DNA of 64,000 bases from Mycobacterium sp. ITM-2016-00317 (GCF_002968295.1 NZ_CP134399.1:2604001-2668000), one strand, 5' to 3'. Shown: positions 33,117 through 44,181, numbered from the stretch's first letter. A program made the numbers and translations. The notes: a model not told the origin generated them from the sequence alone.

Positions 33117-33902
33117 TTGTCGCGTAAGCCGCTGATCGCGGGCAACTGGAAGATGAACCTGAACCACTTCGAGGCGATCGCGTTGGTGCAGAAGATCGCA
33201 TTCTCGTTGCCGGACAAGTATTTCGACAAGGTCGACGTCACGGTCATCCCGCCGTTCACCGATCTGCGCAGCGTGCAGACGCTCGTCGACGGTGACAAGC
33301 TGCGGCTCACCTACGGCGCCCAGGACGTGTCCCAGCACGACTCCGGTGCGTACACCGGCGAGATCAGCGGAGCGTTCCTGGCCAAGCTGGGCTGCACGTT
33401 CGCCGTCGTCGGGCACTCCGAGCGGCGCACCTACCACGGCGAGACCGACGAACTGGTGGCCGCCAAGGCCAAAGCGGCGCTCAAGCACGGGCTGACGCCC
33501 ATCGTGTGCATCGGTGAGCAGCTCGAGGTGCGCGAGGCGGGCAACCACGTGGAGTTCAACGTGAACTCGCTGCGCGGTTCGCTGGCCGGGCTGTCGGCCG
33601 AGCAGATCAGTCAGACCGTGATCGCCTACGAACCGGTGTGGGCGATCGGCACCGGCCGGGTGGCCAGTGCCGCCGACGCGCAGGAGGTCTGCAAGGCGAT
33701 CCGGGCCGAGCTGGGAAATCTCGCCTCGCCCGAGGTCGCGGCCGGGGTGCGGGTGCTCTACGGCGGCTCGGTGAACGCCAAGAACGTCGGCGAGATCGTC
33801 GGGCAGAGCGACGTGGACGGTGCGCTGGTCGGTGGCGCGTCGCTGGACGGTGAACAGTTCGCCACGCTGTCGGCGATCGCCGCCGGCGGGCCGCTGCCGT
33901 AA
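33117..33902 (+). CDS. tpiA: Triosephosphate isomerase
   Basis: 261 residues starting at a TTG codon, supported by GAGGAG (33104-33109) seven bases upstream and the conserved N-terminus [19 protein letters not shown]. Catalytic residues are present: the Lys in GNWKMN, the His in [13 protein letters not shown] and the Glu in [12 protein letters not shown]. The loop [13 protein letters not shown] binds the phosphate. It interconverts dihydroxyacetone phosphate and glyceraldehyde-3-phosphate. It is the third glycolytic gene of the run; a separate leaderless promoter for secG follows. Confidence 0.97.
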   Translation: MSRKPLIAGNWKMNLNHFEAIALVQKIAFSLPDKYFDKVDVTVIPPFTDLRSVQTLVDGDKLRLTYGAQDVSQHDSGAYTGEISGAFLAKLGCTFAVVGHSERRTYHGETDELVAAKAKAALKHGLTPIVCIGEQLEVREAGNHVEFNVNSLRGSLAGLSAEQISQTVIAYEPVWAIGTGRVASAADAQEVCKAIRAELGNLASPEVAAGVRVLYGGSVNAKNVGEIVGQSDVDGALVGGASLDGEQFATLSAIAAGGPLP

Positions 33903-33919
33903 CCGCCCGCCCGCTTCGG

Positions 33920-33925
33920 TAGGCT
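33920..33925 (+). promoter_or_regulatory. -10 element (TAGGCT) of secG, leaderless start
   Basis: TAGGCT fits TANNNT and lies 7 bases before the ATG at 33933. secG can therefore be expressed independently of the glycolytic genes upstream. Confidence 0.45.
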
Positions 33926-33932
33926 TGCCCCC

Positions 33933-34166
33933 ATGCAATTGGCCCTGCAGATCATCCTGGTTGTGACCAGTGTGTTGGTCGTTCTCCTGGTTCTGCTGCA
34001 TCGCGCCAAGGGCGGCGGTCTGTCCAGCCTGTTCGGCGGCGGTGTGCAGTCCAGTCTGTCCGGCTCCACCGTCGTGGAGAAGAACCTCGACCGGCTGACG
34101 CTGTTCGTCACCGGAATCTGGATCGTCTGCATCATCGGGATGGCGCTCCAGATCAAGTACAGCTGA
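33933..34166 (+). CDS. secG: Preprotein translocase subunit SecG
   Basis: 77 residues with the standard two-helix topology: LALQIILVVTSVLVVLLVLL, then the conserved cytoplasmic loop HRAKGGGLSSLFGGG, a QSSLSGSTVVEKNLDRLT linker, and a second helix FVTGIWIVCIIGMALQI. It is the small non-essential partner of SecYE and stimulates protein export. The length is normal for actinobacteria. Its own promoter separates it from tpiA. Confidence 0.95.
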   Translation: MQLALQIILVVTSVLVVLLVLLHRAKGGGLSSLFGGGVQSSLSGSTVVEKNLDRLTLFVTGIWIVCIIGMALQIKYS

Positions 34167-34179
34167 CGCTGACCGCACG

Positions 34180-34216
34180 CCGGCCCACCCCCGACTCGTT
34201 CTGCGGTGGGTTCCGG
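34180..34216 (+). terminator. Imperfect hairpin between secG and ppc
   Basis: CCGGCCCACC (34180-34189) can pair with GGTGGGTTCCGG (34205-34216), with two unpaired bases in the right arm and a 15-base loop. It has no U tract, but mycobacterial terminators often lack one. It may end the secG transcript or lie in the ppc leader. Confidence 0.4.
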
Positions 34217-34235
34217 CAGCGGAGATAATCGATTG

Positions 34236-37049
34236 ATGGCTCAACCACCCGACATCCCCGACAGCACGCTCGAACCGATCGGCTCGGTCCAGCGCACCCA
34301 GGGTGGCCGGGAAGCCACCGAGCCCATGCGCGAGGACATCCGGCTGCTTGGCGCGATGCTCGGCGACATCGTGCGCGAGCAGAACGGCGACGACGTCTTC
34401 GATCTCGTCGAGCGGGCCCGGGTGGAGGCGTTCCGGGTGCGGCGGTCCGAGATCGACCGGGCCGACATGGTCAAGATGTTCGACGGGGTGGACGTCGGGC
34501 TGGCCATCCCGGTGATTCGGGCGTTCACCCATTTCGCGTTGCTGGCCAACGTCGCCGAGGACATCCACCGCGAGCGGCGCCGGGCGATCCACGAAGCCGC
34601 CGGCAAACCACCGCAGAACAGCAGCCTGGCCGCCACCTACCTCAAACTCGACGACGCCGACCTCGACGCCGGCGCGGTCGCCGAAGCCCTCGCCGGCGCG
34701 CTGGTCTCGCCGGTCATCACCGCGCACCCGACCGAGACCAGACGCCGCACGGTGTTCGACACCCAGCACCGCATCACCGAGCTGATGCGGTTACGCCTGC
34801 ACGGGTTCACCGTCACCCCCGAAGGCAAAGACGTCGAACGCGAGCTGCGCCGCCACATCCTCACGCTGTGGCAGACCGCGCTGATCCGGTTGTCCCGGTT
34901 GAAGATCCAGGACGAGATCGAGACCGGGCTGCGCTACTACGAGGCCGCGTTCCTGGAGGTCATCCCGCAGGTCAACGCCGAGGTGCGGTCGGCGCTGCAG
35001 GAGCGCTGGCCGGGCTCGGGCATCCTGGACGACCCGATCCTGCGGCCCGGGTCGTGGATCGGCGGAGACCGCGACGGCAACCCCAACGTCACCGCCGAGG
35101 TGGTCCGGCTGGCCACCGGCAGCGCGGCGTACACGGCGTTCGCGCACTACTTCACCGAACTGACCGCGCTCGAGCAGGAGCTGTCGATGTCGGTGCGGCT
35201 GGTGCACACCAGCGAGCAGCTGGCCGCGCTCGCCGACGCCTGCGACGAGCCCGCCCGCGGCGACGAGCCGTACCGCCGGGCACTGCGCGTGGTGCACGCC
35301 CGGCTCACCGCGACGGCGCGGCAGATCCTCGACCGGCAGCCCGAGCACGAGCTCGATCTCGGCCTCGAGCCGTACTCGGAGCCCGGCGAACTGCTCGACG
35401 ACCTCGACGCCGTCGACCAGTCGCTGCGCGCCAACGGAAGCGCGCTGCTGGCCGACGACAGGCTGGGCCGGCTGCGGGAAGCCGTGCGCGTGTTCGGCTT
35501 CCACCTGTCGGGGCTGGACATGCGGCAGAACTCCGACGTGCACGAAGAGGTGGTCGCCGAGCTGTTGGCCTGGGCCGGGGTGCATCCGGACTACGCCTCC
35601 CTCGACGAGCCTCAGCGCGTCGAGCTGCTCGCCGCCGAGCTGGCCATGCGACGGCCGCTGATCAGGCCGGACGCCGAGCTGTCCGAGCTGGCGCGCAAAG
35701 AGCTCGACATCGTGTCCGCCGCCGCCAGGGCGGTGCACGTGTTCGGCCCGCAGGCGGTGCCGAACTACATCATCTCGATGTGCCAGTCGGTGTCGGACAT
35801 GCTCGAGGCGGCGATCCTGCTGAAGGAGGCGGGGCTGCTCGACGCGTCGTCGGAGCATCCGTACGCCCCCGTCGGGATCGTTCCACTGTTCGAGACCATC
35901 GACGACCTCCAGCGCGGGGCGTCCATCCTCGAAGCGGCCCTGGACCTTCCGCTGTACCGAGCGGTGGTCGCCGCGCGCGGCGACAGCCAGGAGGTGATGC
36001 TCGGCTACTCGGACTCCAACAAGGACGGCGGCTACCTCGCGGCGAACTGGGCCCTGTACCGCGCGGAACTGGATCTGGTCGAGACCTCGCGCAAGACCGG
36101 GATCCGGTTGCGGCTCTTCCACGGTCGCGGCGGCACCGTCGGCCGCGGCGGCGGGCCCAGCTACGACGCGATCCTGGCGCAGCCGCCCGGCGCGGTGCAG
36201 GGCTCGCTGCGGATCACCGAACAGGGCGAGGTGATCGCCGCCAAGTACGCCGAACCCCGCATCGCGCACCGCAACCTGGAGACACTGCTGGCGGCGACCC
36301 TGGAGGCCACGCTGCTCGACGTCGAGGGACTCGGCGACGAAGCGGAACCGGCCTACCAGGTGCTCGATGACCTCGCCGCCCGCGCGCAGCGCGCCTACGC
36401 CGAACTGGTGCACGAGACACCGGGTTTCGTCGAGTACTTCAAGGCCTCGACACCGGTCAGCGAGATCGGTGCGCTCAACATCGGCAGCCGGCCCACCTCA
36501 CGCAAACCGACGACGTCGATCTCCGATCTGCGGGCGATCCCGTGGGTGCTGGCCTGGAGCCAGTCCCGGGTGATGCTGCCCGGCTGGTACGGCACCGGCA
36601 CCGCGTTCGAGGACTATGTCGGGGAGGGGCCGGGCAGTGCGGACCGGCTCGCGGTGCTGCAGGACCTGTACCGGCGATGGCCGTTCTTCGCGACCGTGCT
36701 GTCGAACATGGCGCAGGTGCTGGCCAAGTCCGACCTCGGGCTGGCCGCCCACTACTCCCAGCTCGTCGAGGACGAGGCGTTGCGGCGCAGGGTGTTCGAC
36801 AAGATCGCCGACGAACACGCCCGCACCATCCGCATGCACCGGCTGATCACCGGTCACGACGACCTGCTCGCCGACAACCCGGCGCTGGCCCGCTCGGTGT
36901 TCAACCGCTTCCCGTACCTGGAACCGCTCAACCACCTGCAGGTGGAGTTGCTGCGGCGCTACCGATCCGGCGACGAGGACGAACTGGTGCAGCGCGGCAT
37001 CCTGCTCACGATGAGCGGGCTGGCCACCGCGCTGCGCAACAGCGGCTAG
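34236..37049 (+). CDS. ppc: Phosphoenolpyruvate carboxylase
   Basis: 937 residues from ATG 34236. The catalytic His is in the motif [13 protein letters not shown] near residue 165. The second signature is [19 protein letters not shown] near residue 590, followed by the glycine-rich PEP loop [19 protein letters not shown]. The C-terminus (ALRNSG) is close to the conserved N-T-G end. It carboxylates phosphoenolpyruvate to oxaloacetate, an anaplerotic step. Its place beside the glycolytic genes fits. As I recall, M. tuberculosis relies on other anaplerotic enzymes, so this gene supports a non-tuberculous, fast-growing species. Confidence 0.96.
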   Translation: MAQPPDIPDSTLEPIGSVQRTQGGREATEPMREDIRLLGAMLGDIVREQNGDDVFDLVERARVEAFRVRRSEIDRADMVKMFDGVDVGLAIPVIRAFTHFALLANVAEDIHRERRRAIHEAAGKPPQNSSLAATYLKLDDADLDAGAVAEALAGALVSPVITAHPTETRRRTVFDTQHRITELMRLRLHGFTVTPEGKDVERELRRHILTLWQTALIRLSRLKIQDEIETGLRYYEAAFLEVIPQVNAEVRSALQERWPGSGILDDPILRPGSWIGGDRDGNPNVTAEVVRLATGSAAYTAFAHYFTELTALEQELSMSVRLVHTSEQLAALADACDEPARGDEPYRRALRVVHARLTATARQILDRQPEHELDLGLEPYSEPGELLDDLDAVDQSLRANGSALLADDRLGRLREAVRVFGFHLSGLDMRQNSDVHEEVVAELLAWAGVHPDYASLDEPQRVELLAAELAMRRPLIRPDAELSELARKELDIVSAAARAVHVFGPQAVPNYIISMCQSVSDMLEAAILLKEAGLLDASSEHPYAPVGIVPLFETIDDLQRGASILEAALDLPLYRAVVAARGDSQEVMLGYSDSNKDGGYLAANWALYRAELDLVETSRKTGIRLRLFHGRGGTVGRGGGPSYDAILAQPPGAVQGSLRITEQGEVIAAKYAEPRIAHRNLETLLAATLEATLLDVEGLGDEAEPAYQVLDDLAARAQRAYAELVHETPGFVEYFKASTPVSEIGALNIGSRPTSRKPTTSISDLRAIPWVLAWSQSRVMLPGWYGTGTAFEDYVGEGPGSADRLAVLQDLYRRWPFFATVLSNMAQVLAKSDLGLAAHYSQLVEDEALRRRVFDKIADEHARTIRMHRLITGHDDLLADNPALARSVFNRFPYLEPLNHLQVELLRRYRSGDEDELVQRGILLTMSGLATALRNSG

Positions 37050-37054
37050 ATGAT

Positions 37055-37426
37055 CTAGAGTCCCGTGCTGCGCCGCACCCGGTCGACCGCGCCGCGGATC
37101 ACCTGTTCGGTCGCGGCCAGCGGCGAGATCACCGACTCGCCGATACCGACGATCCGTTCGACGCGGGCCACCACACCCTCCATCCGGTCGACGACACCGT
37201 GCAGTCGCGGTGCGAGCTCATTGATCTGGTTGATGGTTTCGTTGAACCGCTCCAATGTGGCGTCCAGAACCTCGGTCGAACTGTTCAGATCCTCCAACGT
37301 CTCGCTCAGGCTCTCCAGGATGGTGTCGACCTGTTCGACGGTGACATCGGCGTTCATCGCCGCCTGCGCGAGCTTTCGGATCCGTTCCGGCCCGGTGCGA
37401 ACTGGTCTGTCAGCCTTGTCTGCCAT
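37055..37426 (-). CDS. Hypothetical coiled-coil protein
   Basis: 123 residues starting MADKADRPVRTGPERIRKLA. From about residue 30 to 100 the sequence is strongly helical with heptad-like Leu/Ile/Val spacing (VEQVDTILESLSETLEDLN, then LERFNETINQINELAPRLHG, and VVDRMEGVVARVERIVGIGE). There is no membrane segment or signal peptide. The composition resembles small phasin-like or scaffold proteins. I do not recognise a named family. It lies convergent to ppc and upstream of no other gene, so context is uninformative. I take it as a real gene because of its clean reading and composition unlike the antisense shadow frames. Confidence 0.65.
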   Translation of the reverse strand: MADKADRPVRTGPERIRKLAQAAMNADVTVEQVDTILESLSETLEDLNSSTEVLDATLERFNETINQINELAPRLHGVVDRMEGVVARVERIVGIGESVISPLAATEQVIRGAVDRVRRSTGL

Positions 37427-37578
37427 CTGGCCAGTATGACCGACGTCACGCCGGGGCCCGGCCTGTGTGGTAGACCAATGTCGTGGATGAGTTCGCAGGG
37501 GACCGACGGCGAATACCGGCGCGCTGACAGAGATCGGCGCGCTCCTGTAGCTCAGCAGGCCATCACGTCCACCACCGC

Positions 37579-38313
37579 TCAGAGCATCGAAGCCGCGGCC
37601 TCGTCCAGTAGCCACACCGTCGCGTCCCGCCCGACGGCGCCCGCGGCGGGAATGTCGACCGGTTTCGCGCCGCCGACGGCGGCGGCCACCGCGTCGGCCT
37701 TGCCGGCCCCCGACACCACCAGCCACACCTCACGCGAGCGCGCGATCGCGGGCAGTGTCAACGTGATTCGCTGCGGCGGCGGCTTGGGGGAGTCGCTCAC
37801 CCCGACCACCATCCGTAGGCTCTCGCGTACCGCGGCGGTGTCGGGGAACAGCGAGTTGACGTGGCCCTCGGGGCCCATGCCCAGCAGGTGCACGTCGAAC
37901 ACGGGCGTGGGCTCGGCACCGCCGGCCTCGATCAGCACCTGCGAATAGGCCTCGGCGGCCGCGTCCAGCGCGTCGCCGAACTCACCGTCGCTCGCGGCCA
38001 TCGGGTGCACGTTGCTCGCCGGGATTCCGACGTGGTCGAGCAACGCCTCGCGGGCCTGCTTCTCGTTACGCTCGTCGTCGTCGTGCGGCACGAATCTCTC
38101 GTCGCCCCAGTAGATGTGGACCTTCGTCCAGTCGATCTCTTCGCTGCGCCCTCCGACCCGCTTGAGCAGGCCGATCCCGGTGCCGCCGCCGGTCAGCACC
38201 ACGTGCGCCACGCCGCGCGCGGTGATCGCCGACGTGATCGCGTCCACCAGCCGGTCACCCGCGGCGGCCACCAGAGCGTCGGTGTCGGAATAGGTTTCGA
38301 TCGTCGGGGTCAT
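37579..38313 (-). CDS. pgl: 6-phosphogluconolactonase
   Basis: 244 residues. Family motifs: [16 protein letters not shown], the [16 protein letters not shown] block with the conserved D-E-R, and [14 protein letters not shown], where glycine, His and Asn line the active site. It hydrolyses 6-phosphogluconolactone, the product of the adjacent zwf-encoded dehydrogenase. It is the last gene of the minus-strand tkt-tal-zwf-opcA-pgl unit, and its ATG overlaps the opcA stop. Confidence 0.95.
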   Translation of the reverse strand: MTPTIETYSDTDALVAAAGDRLVDAITSAITARGVAHVVLTGGGTGIGLLKRVGGRSEEIDWTKVHIYWGDERFVPHDDDERNEKQAREALLDHVGIPASNVHPMAASDGEFGDALDAAAEAYSQVLIEAGGAEPTPVFDVHLLGMGPEGHVNSLFPDTAAVRESLRMVVGVSDSPKPPPQRITLTLPAIARSREVWLVVSGAGKADAVAAAVGGAKPVDIPAAGAVGRDATVWLLDEAAASML

Positions 38314-39221
38314 CGGTAGCTCACCTTGTCCAGTCCGGCCAGTGCTTCGCGGTAGATCTCGTCGGCGTCGAGCCGGCGCAGTTCCTCGGCCAGGCACTCC
38401 GGCACCTCCCGCCGGGCCAGCGGCAGCAGTGCCACCGGGCGCGAGGTGCGGCTCAACGTGGCCGTCACGCCCTCCTGCGGGCGGCTGAGCGTGACGGTCT
38501 CGCTGGCGCGGTGCAGCTCGACCTTCAGTGTGCCGACCGCGCGGGTGACGGTGCCGTCGATCCGGCTGGCCAGCCAGCCGGCGAGGATGTCGAGCGCGGG
38601 CTCGGATCGCAGACCGGACACCACCGCGGACTCGATGGGTTCGTGCGGGGTCTCGTCGATGGCGGAGGCCAGCAGCGCCCGCCAATAGGTGATCCGGCTC
38701 CACGCGATGTCGGTGTCACCGACGGCGTAGCCGGGCAGCCGGCTATTGATGGCGGCCAGCGGGTCGGGACAGTTGGTGGCGTCGGTGATGCGGCGGATCG
38801 CCAACCTGCCCAACGGATCCTGCGAGGGGACCGCAGGCGCGGCGGCGGGCCACCACGCCACCACCGGGGTGTCGGGCAGCAGGAACGGCAGCACCACGCT
38901 GTCGGCGTGGTCGGCGAGTTCGCCGTAGAGCCGCAGCACCACGACCTCGCCGGCGCCCGCGTCGCGGCCCACCCGCAGTTCGGCGTCCAGACGTGCCTCG
39001 GCGCCGTCACGGTCGACGGGCAACGCCACGATGACGCGGCAGGGATGCTCGCGGCTGGCGAAGTTCGCCGCCTCGACGGCCTCCTCCAGCGCGGCATCGC
39101 TGTCGGCGGCGATCACCAGGGTGAGCACCCGCCCGAGGGTGAGCGCCCCGCCTTCCTCGCGCAGCCCGGTGATCTTCTTGTTGATCTCGTTGGTGGTGGT
39201 GTCCGTCAGCTCCACGATCAC
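38310..39221 (-). CDS. opcA: Glucose-6-phosphate dehydrogenase assembly protein OpcA
   Basis: 303 residues from GTG 39221, giving [16 protein letters not shown]. This start is preferred because GGAGG lies 8 bases upstream and the product then aligns with the family's usual M-I-V-x-L beginning; ATG 39236 would add five residues. OpcA is known from cyanobacteria and actinobacteria as a protein that promotes assembly or redox activation of glucose-6-phosphate dehydrogenase. It lies directly after zwf with overlapping ends. Visible conserved parts are [29 protein letters not shown] and [16 protein letters not shown]. Confidence 0.93.
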   Translation of the reverse strand: MIVELTDTTTNEINKKITGLREEGGALTLGRVLTLVIAADSDAALEEAVEAANFASREHPCRVIVALPVDRDGAEARLDAELRVGRDAGAGEVVVLRLYGELADHADSVVLPFLLPDTPVVAWWPAAAPAVPSQDPLGRLAIRRITDATNCPDPLAAINSRLPGYAVGDTDIAWSRITYWRALLASAIDETPHEPIESAVVSGLRSEPALDILAGWLASRIDGTVTRAVGTLKVELHRASETVTLSRPQEGVTATLSRTSRPVALLPLARREVPECLAEELRRLDADEIYREALAGLDKVSYR

Positions 39222-40747
39222 TACGGTCGCCTCCATTCCCGGCCGAGATGGTGCACCATCTCGTTGGCCGACGCCGGACCCCAGGTGCCGGACTTGTACG
39301 GTTCCGGCTGGCCGTGCGCGGCCCAGTTCTCCAGCACCGGATCGAGGATCTCCCAGGACAATTCGACCTCGGCGTTGACGGGGAACAACGAGGGTTCCCC
39401 GAGCAGGACGTCCAGGATCAGCCGTTCGTAGGCCTCCGGGGAGTCCTCGGCGAACGCCGAGCCGTAGGAGAAGTCCATGTTGACGTCGCGCACTTCCATC
39501 GCGCTGCCGGGCACCTTGGACCCGAACCGCATGGTGATGCCCTCGTCGGGCTGGATGCGCAGCACCAGCGCGTTCTTGCCCAGCTCCTCGGTCATGGTGC
39601 TGTCGAACGGCAGATGGGGTGCGCGCCGGAACACCAGTGCGACCTCGGTCACCCTGCGCGCCAACCGTTTACCGGTGCGCAGGAAGAACGGGACGCCGGC
39701 CCAGCGCCGGGTGTCCACCTCCAGCGTGATCGCCGCGAAGGTCTCCGTGACGGAATCGCTGGCGAAACCCTCTTCCTCCAGCAGCCCGGGAACCTTCTCG
39801 CTGCCCTGCCAGCCGGCCGCGTACTGACCGCGGGCGGTGGTCCGGTCCAGCGGTTCCAGCGGCCTGGTCGCCGAGAGCACCTTGAGCTTCTCGACCTGCA
39901 GTTCGTGCGGGCTGAAGTTGACCGGCTCCTCCATCGCGGTGAGCGCGAGCAGCTGGATCAGGTGGTTCTGGATGACGTCGCGTGCGGCGCCGATCCCGTC
40001 GTAATAGCCTGCGCGGCCGCCCAGTCCGAGGTCCTCGGCCATCGTGATCTGCACGTGGTCGACGTAGTGCGAGTTCCACACCGGCTCGAAGAGCTCGTTG
40101 GCGAAGCGCAGGGCCAGGATGTTCTGGACGGTCTCCTTGCCGAGGTAGTGGTCGATGCGGAACACCGACTCCTCGGGGAAGACGCTGTTGACGACGGCGT
40201 TGAGCTCGCGGGCGCTGTCGAGATCGTGCCCGAACGGCTTCTCGATGACGACCCGGCTCCAGCCGTCCGTCTGGCGGGCCAGCCCCGACTTCTGCAGCTG
40301 CTCGCACACCACCGGGAACGCGTTGGGCGGAATCGACAGGTAGAACGCGTGATTGCCACCGGTGCCGCGTTCGGCGTCCAGCTTGTCCAGCGTCTCACTG
40401 AGCCGTTCGTAGGACGAGGCATCGTCGAAAGTGCCCTGTACGAAGCGGAATCCCTCGGCGAGCCGGTCCCAGACCTCCTGGCGGAACGGGGTCCGCGCGT
40501 GCTGCTTGACCGCGTCGTAGACGACCTTGCTGAAATCCTCGTCGGCCCACTCCCGCCGGGCGAAACCGACCAGGGCGAACGACGGGGGGAGCAGGCCGCG
40601 GTTGGCCAGGTCGTAGATCGCGGGCATCAACTTCTTGCGTGCCAGGTCTCCGGTCACCCCGAAGATCACGACGCTGCACGGTCCGGCGATGCGGGGCATG
40701 CGCTTGTCGCGCTTGTCCCGCAACGGGTTACGCCACGATTCGGCCAT
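39221..40747 (-). CDS. zwf: Glucose-6-phosphate 1-dehydrogenase
   Basis: 508 residues. The coenzyme site is VVIFGVTGDLARKKLMPAIY, the substrate site VFRIDHYLGKETVQNIL carries the conserved His and Lys, and EKPFGHDLDSA precedes it. The length and C-terminus are typical of bacterial enzymes. It oxidises glucose-6-phosphate to 6-phosphogluconolactone and supplies NADPH. It is followed by opcA (assembly factor) and pgl (next step), and preceded by tal, so a single transcript carries both pentose phosphate branches. Confidence 0.97.
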   Translation of the reverse strand: MAESWRNPLRDKRDKRMPRIAGPCSVVIFGVTGDLARKKLMPAIYDLANRGLLPPSFALVGFARREWADEDFSKVVYDAVKQHARTPFRQEVWDRLAEGFRFVQGTFDDASSYERLSETLDKLDAERGTGGNHAFYLSIPPNAFPVVCEQLQKSGLARQTDGWSRVVIEKPFGHDLDSARELNAVVNSVFPEESVFRIDHYLGKETVQNILALRFANELFEPVWNSHYVDHVQITMAEDLGLGGRAGYYDGIGAARDVIQNHLIQLLALTAMEEPVNFSPHELQVEKLKVLSATRPLEPLDRTTARGQYAAGWQGSEKVPGLLEEEGFASDSVTETFAAITLEVDTRRWAGVPFFLRTGKRLARRVTEVALVFRRAPHLPFDSTMTEELGKNALVLRIQPDEGITMRFGSKVPGSAMEVRDVNMDFSYGSAFAEDSPEAYERLILDVLLGEPSLFPVNAEVELSWEILDPVLENWAAHGQPEPYKSGTWGPASANEMVHHLGREWRRP

Positions 40748-40756
40748 CTGGCGGGG

Positions 40757-41875
40757 TCAGCTCTTGGCGCTGTCGAGCTGACCTTGGGTGGCCTCCATGA
40801 GCTCTTGCCACGACTTCTCGAACTTCTCGACGCCCTCCTCTTCGAGGACGATGAACACGTCGGTCAGGTCGATGCCGACCGCAGCGAGCTGATCGAACAC
40901 CTCCTGGGACTCGGCGGCCCGCCCGGTGACGGTGTCACCGGTGACCACACCGTGGTCGGCGACCGCGTCGATGGTCTTCTCCGGCATGGTGTTCACCGTG
41001 TTCGGGGCGACGAGTTCGGTGACGTACAGCGTGTCGGAGTAGTCGGGGTTCTTCACCCCGGTCGAGGCCCACAGCGGCCGCTGCACGCGGGCGCCTGCGG
41101 CCTTGAGCGCCTCGAAGCGCTCGCCGCCGAGGAACACCTCCTCGTAGGCCGCGTAGGCCAGGCGGGCGTTGGCGACGCCGGCCTTGCCGCGCAGGGCCAG
41201 CGCCTCGTCCCCACCGATCTTCTCCAGCCGGCTGTCGATCTCGGTGTCCACCCGGGACACGAAGAACGATGCGACGGAATGGATCTTGCTCAGGTCGTGA
41301 CCGGCTTCCTTCGCCTTCTCCAGGCCCTGCAGGTAGGCGTCCATCACCAGGCGGTACCGCTCCACCGAGAAGATCAACGTCACGTTGACCGAGATGCCCT
41401 CGGCGAGAACCGATGCGATCGCCGGGACGCCGGCCTCGGTCGCGGGGATCTTGATCAGCAGGTTCGGCCGGTCGACGATCTTCCACAGCTCGATGGCCTG
41501 CAGGATCGTTTTGTCGGTGTCGCGGGCCAGGCGCGGGTCGACCTCGATCGAGACCCGGCCGTCCACGCCGTCGGAGAGCTCGTACTGCTTGGCCAGCACG
41601 TCGCACGCGTTGCGCACGTCGTCGGTGGTCACCGTCCGGATCGTGGCCTCGACGTCGGCGCCGCGCTCGGCCAGCTCCTTGACCTGCGCGTCGTAGGCGT
41701 TGCCCTTCGACAGGGCCGCCTGGAAGATCGACGGGTTGGTGGTCACACCGACCACCGACTTGGTGTCGATGAGCTCGGTCAGGTTGCCGGTCTGCAGCCG
41801 GTCCCTGGACAGGTCGTCGAGCCATACCGACACACCTGCGGCGGCCAGAGCCGCCAGGTTCGGGTTCTGTGTCAT
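40757..41875 (-). CDS. tal: Transaldolase
   Basis: 372 residues, the long actinobacterial type. Motifs: [25 protein letters not shown], the Schiff-base Lys in [15 protein letters not shown], and [20 protein letters not shown]. It transfers a dihydroxyacetone unit between sedoheptulose-7-phosphate and glyceraldehyde-3-phosphate. It starts 17 bases after tkt. Confidence 0.97.
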   Translation of the reverse strand: MTQNPNLAALAAAGVSVWLDDLSRDRLQTGNLTELIDTKSVVGVTTNPSIFQAALSKGNAYDAQVKELAERGADVEATIRTVTTDDVRNACDVLAKQYELSDGVDGRVSIEVDPRLARDTDKTILQAIELWKIVDRPNLLIKIPATEAGVPAIASVLAEGISVNVTLIFSVERYRLVMDAYLQGLEKAKEAGHDLSKIHSVASFFVSRVDTEIDSRLEKIGGDEALALRGKAGVANARLAYAAYEEVFLGGERFEALKAAGARVQRPLWASTGVKNPDYSDTLYVTELVAPNTVNTMPEKTIDAVADHGVVTGDTVTGRAAESQEVFDQLAAVGIDLTDVFIVLEEEGVEKFEKSWQELMEATQGQLDSAKS

Positions 41876-41892
41876 GTCAATTCCTTCGCTGG

Positions 41893-43986
41893 TCAGTTGG
41901 CGATGGTGCGTTCGGCGGCGGCCACCACGGCTTCGGGGGTGAAACCGAACTCGCGGAACAACGTCTTGTCGTCTGCGGACTCGCCGTAGTGCTCGATGGA
42001 GATGATCTCGCCGGTGTCGCCGACGAGCTTGTACCAGCTCTGCGCGACCGCGGCCTCGATCGCCACCCGGGCCGACACGTTCGGGGGCAGCACGCTGTCG
42101 CGGTACTCCTTGGGTTGGGACTCGAACCACTCGACACACGGCATCGACACCACGTGCGCCGAGATGTCCTTCTCGGCCAGCAGCTTCTTGGCCTCGACCG
42201 CGACCTGCAGTTCCGAACCGGTGGCGATCAGGATCACGTCGGCGTCCTCGGCGGGCTTACCGCCGCCGAGCACATAGCCGCCGCGGGCCACACCCTCGGC
42301 GTCGGTGCCCTCCAGCACCGGGACGCCCTGCCGGGTCAGGATGAACCCGACCGGGCCGCTGCCGTTGCCACGGGCCACGATGCTGCGCCACGCGTACGCG
42401 GTCTCGTTGGGGTCGCCGGGGCGCACCACCGACAGGTTCGGGATCGCGCGCAGCGCCGCCAGGTGTTCGATCGGCTGGTGGGTGGGGCCGTCCTCACCCA
42501 GACCGACGGAGTCGTGGGTCCAGATGTAGATGGTGTCGATGTCCATCAGCGACGCCAACCGCACCGCCGGGCGCATGTAGTCGGAGAACTGCAGGAACGT
42601 CCCGCCGAACGCCCGGGTCGGGCCATGCAGCACGATGCCGGACAGGATCGCGCCCATCGCGTGCTCGCGCACGCCGAAGTGCAGCACCCGGCCGTACCAG
42701 TCCGCGGAGAAATCGTCGGTGGAGATCGACGGCGGGCCAAAGGATTTGACGCCCTTGATCGTGGTGTTGTTGCTGCCGGCCAGATCGGCCGACCCACCCC
42801 ACAGCTCGGGCAGCTTGGGTGCCACGTCGTTGAGCACCTGTCCGAACGCCGCGCGGGTGGCCACCGGCTTGGAGCCGGGCTCCCAGTACGTCAGGTCGGC
42901 GTCCCAGCCCTCGGGCAGCTCCTGCGCCTGCAGCCGGTCCAGCAGCGCCTTGCGGTCCGGCTCGCGCTCGGCCCACGCGTCGAAGTCGGTCTGCCACTTC
43001 TGGTGGGCCTCGCGGCCCCGGTCGACGAGCTTGCGGGTGTGGGCGATCACGTCGTCGCCGACCTCGAAGTTCCTCTCCGGGTCGAAGCCGAGGATCTTCT
43101 TGACCTCGGCGACCTCGTCGGCGCCGAGCGCCGAACCGTGCACGCCGCCCGTGTTCATCTTGGTCGGCGCCGGATAGCCGATGATGGTCCGGACCGAGAT
43201 GAACGAGGGCTTGTCGGTGACGGCCTTGGCGGCCTGCACCGCTTCTTCAATGCCGACCACGTTCTCGCCGCCCTCGATCTCCTGGACGTGCCAGCCGTAG
43301 GCCCGGTACCGGGCCGCGACGTCCTCGGACAGTGCGATGTCGGTGTCGTGCTCGATGGAGATGTGGTTCTTGTCGTAGAAGACGATCAGGTTGCCCAGCT
43401 GCTGGGTGCCGGCCAGCGAGGACGCCTCGCTGGTGATGCCCTCTTCGATGTCGCCGTCAGAGGCGATCACGTAGATGTAGTGGTCGAACGGGCTCGCACC
43501 GGCGGGCGCGTCCGGGTCGAACAGGCCGCGCTCGTAGCGGGCCGCCATCGCCATGCCGACCGCAGAGGCCAGACCCTGACCGAGCGGGCCGGTGGTGATC
43601 TCCACGCCGGGGGTGTGGCGGAACTCGGGATGGCCCGGCGTCTTGGACTTGAACGTCCGCAGCGCCTCGATGTCGGAGAGCTCCAGACCGAAGCCGCCCA
43701 GGTACAGCTGCAGGTACAGGGTCAGGCTGGAGTGCCCGCAGGACAGGATGAAGCGGTCACGGCCGATCCAGTGCACGTCGCTCGGGTCGTGGCGCATCTG
43801 GCGCTGGAACAACGTGTAGGCGAGGGGGGCCAGACTCATCGCGGTGCCGGGATGGCCGTTGCCGACCTTCTGTACGGCCTCGGCGGCCAGTACCCGGACG
43901 GTGTCGACCGCCCGCGAATCCAGATCCGTCCAGTCGTCCGGGTGGTTGGGCCGGGTGAGAGAGGTGATCTCTTCGATCGTGGTCAC
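41893..43986 (-). CDS. tkt: Transketolase
   Basis: 697 residues from GTG 43986. The thiamine-diphosphate enzyme is complete: [18 protein letters not shown], the cofactor motif [35 protein letters not shown], the second-domain [10 protein letters not shown], and [19 protein letters not shown]. It moves two-carbon units in the pentose phosphate pathway. It is the first gene of the minus-strand unit, and an inverted repeat overlaps its likely -10 box. It diverges from ctaB across 195 bases. Confidence 0.97.
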   Translation of the reverse strand: MTTIEEITSLTRPNHPDDWTDLDSRAVDTVRVLAAEAVQKVGNGHPGTAMSLAPLAYTLFQRQMRHDPSDVHWIGRDRFILSCGHSSLTLYLQLYLGGFGLELSDIEALRTFKSKTPGHPEFRHTPGVEITTGPLGQGLASAVGMAMAARYERGLFDPDAPAGASPFDHYIYVIASDGDIEEGITSEASSLAGTQQLGNLIVFYDKNHISIEHDTDIALSEDVAARYRAYGWHVQEIEGGENVVGIEEAVQAAKAVTDKPSFISVRTIIGYPAPTKMNTGGVHGSALGADEVAEVKKILGFDPERNFEVGDDVIAHTRKLVDRGREAHQKWQTDFDAWAEREPDRKALLDRLQAQELPEGWDADLTYWEPGSKPVATRAAFGQVLNDVAPKLPELWGGSADLAGSNNTTIKGVKSFGPPSISTDDFSADWYGRVLHFGVREHAMGAILSGIVLHGPTRAFGGTFLQFSDYMRPAVRLASLMDIDTIYIWTHDSVGLGEDGPTHQPIEHLAALRAIPNLSVVRPGDPNETAYAWRSIVARGNGSGPVGFILTRQGVPVLEGTDAEGVARGGYVLGGGKPAEDADVILIATGSELQVAVEAKKLLAEKDISAHVVSMPCVEWFESQPKEYRDSVLPPNVSARVAIEAAVAQSWYKLVGDTGEIISIEHYGESADDKTLFREFGFTPEAVVAAAERTIAN

Positions 43987-44027
43987 GACGCGTGCTCCTT
44001 GGTTCGGCGGTGGTGTCGATCCGCTTC

Positions 44028-44045
44028 TTCCACCCTAGTGTGGAA
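44028..44045. promoter_or_regulatory. Inverted repeat TTCCAC-N6-GTGGAA over the tkt promoter
   Basis: Two perfect 6-base arms separated by CCTAGT. On the minus strand the centre contains TAGGGT, a TANNNT -10 candidate about 45 bases before the tkt GTG. A regulator bound here would block the pentose phosphate operon promoter. Confidence 0.45.
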
Positions 44046-44121
44046 CGCCGCTACCGCAGAGTTCATCCCCGCATCCTCGGGAAACGACCCTGCAATTTCG
44101 GGCACCGGCGCTCGCGGTCTA

Positions 44122-44141
44122 CCATCCTCTGTAGTAGATGG
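44122..44141. promoter_or_regulatory. Short inverted repeat CCATC-N10-GATGG upstream of ctaB
   Basis: Arms 44122-44126 and 44137-44141 flank CTCTGTAGTA, 41 bases before the ctaB GTG at 44182. The rest of the tkt-ctaB gap holds no ORF. The repeat is short and could be chance. Confidence 0.25.
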
Positions 44142-44181
44142 CCCCCGGGGTTGCCGAGTATCAGTTTGAGGAGTTGGTTGC

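Noticed and set aside
32736..34769. 677-codon minus-strand open frame opposite pgk, tpiA, secG and ppc
   Set aside because: It overlaps four well-supported plus-strand genes and shows antisense composition.
37536..37562. tRNA-like stretch (CTCCTGTAGCTCAGCAGG)
   Set aside because: It resembles a D-arm start, but no anticodon arm or T-arm follows and no acceptor stem closes.
39248..41989. 913-codon plus-strand open frame opposite zwf and tal
   Set aside because: It is the complement frame of two clearly recognised enzymes and has no domain of its own.
41869..44169. 766-codon plus-strand open frame opposite tkt
   Set aside because: Antisense of transketolase. Val/Gly/Arg-rich with no recognisable motif.
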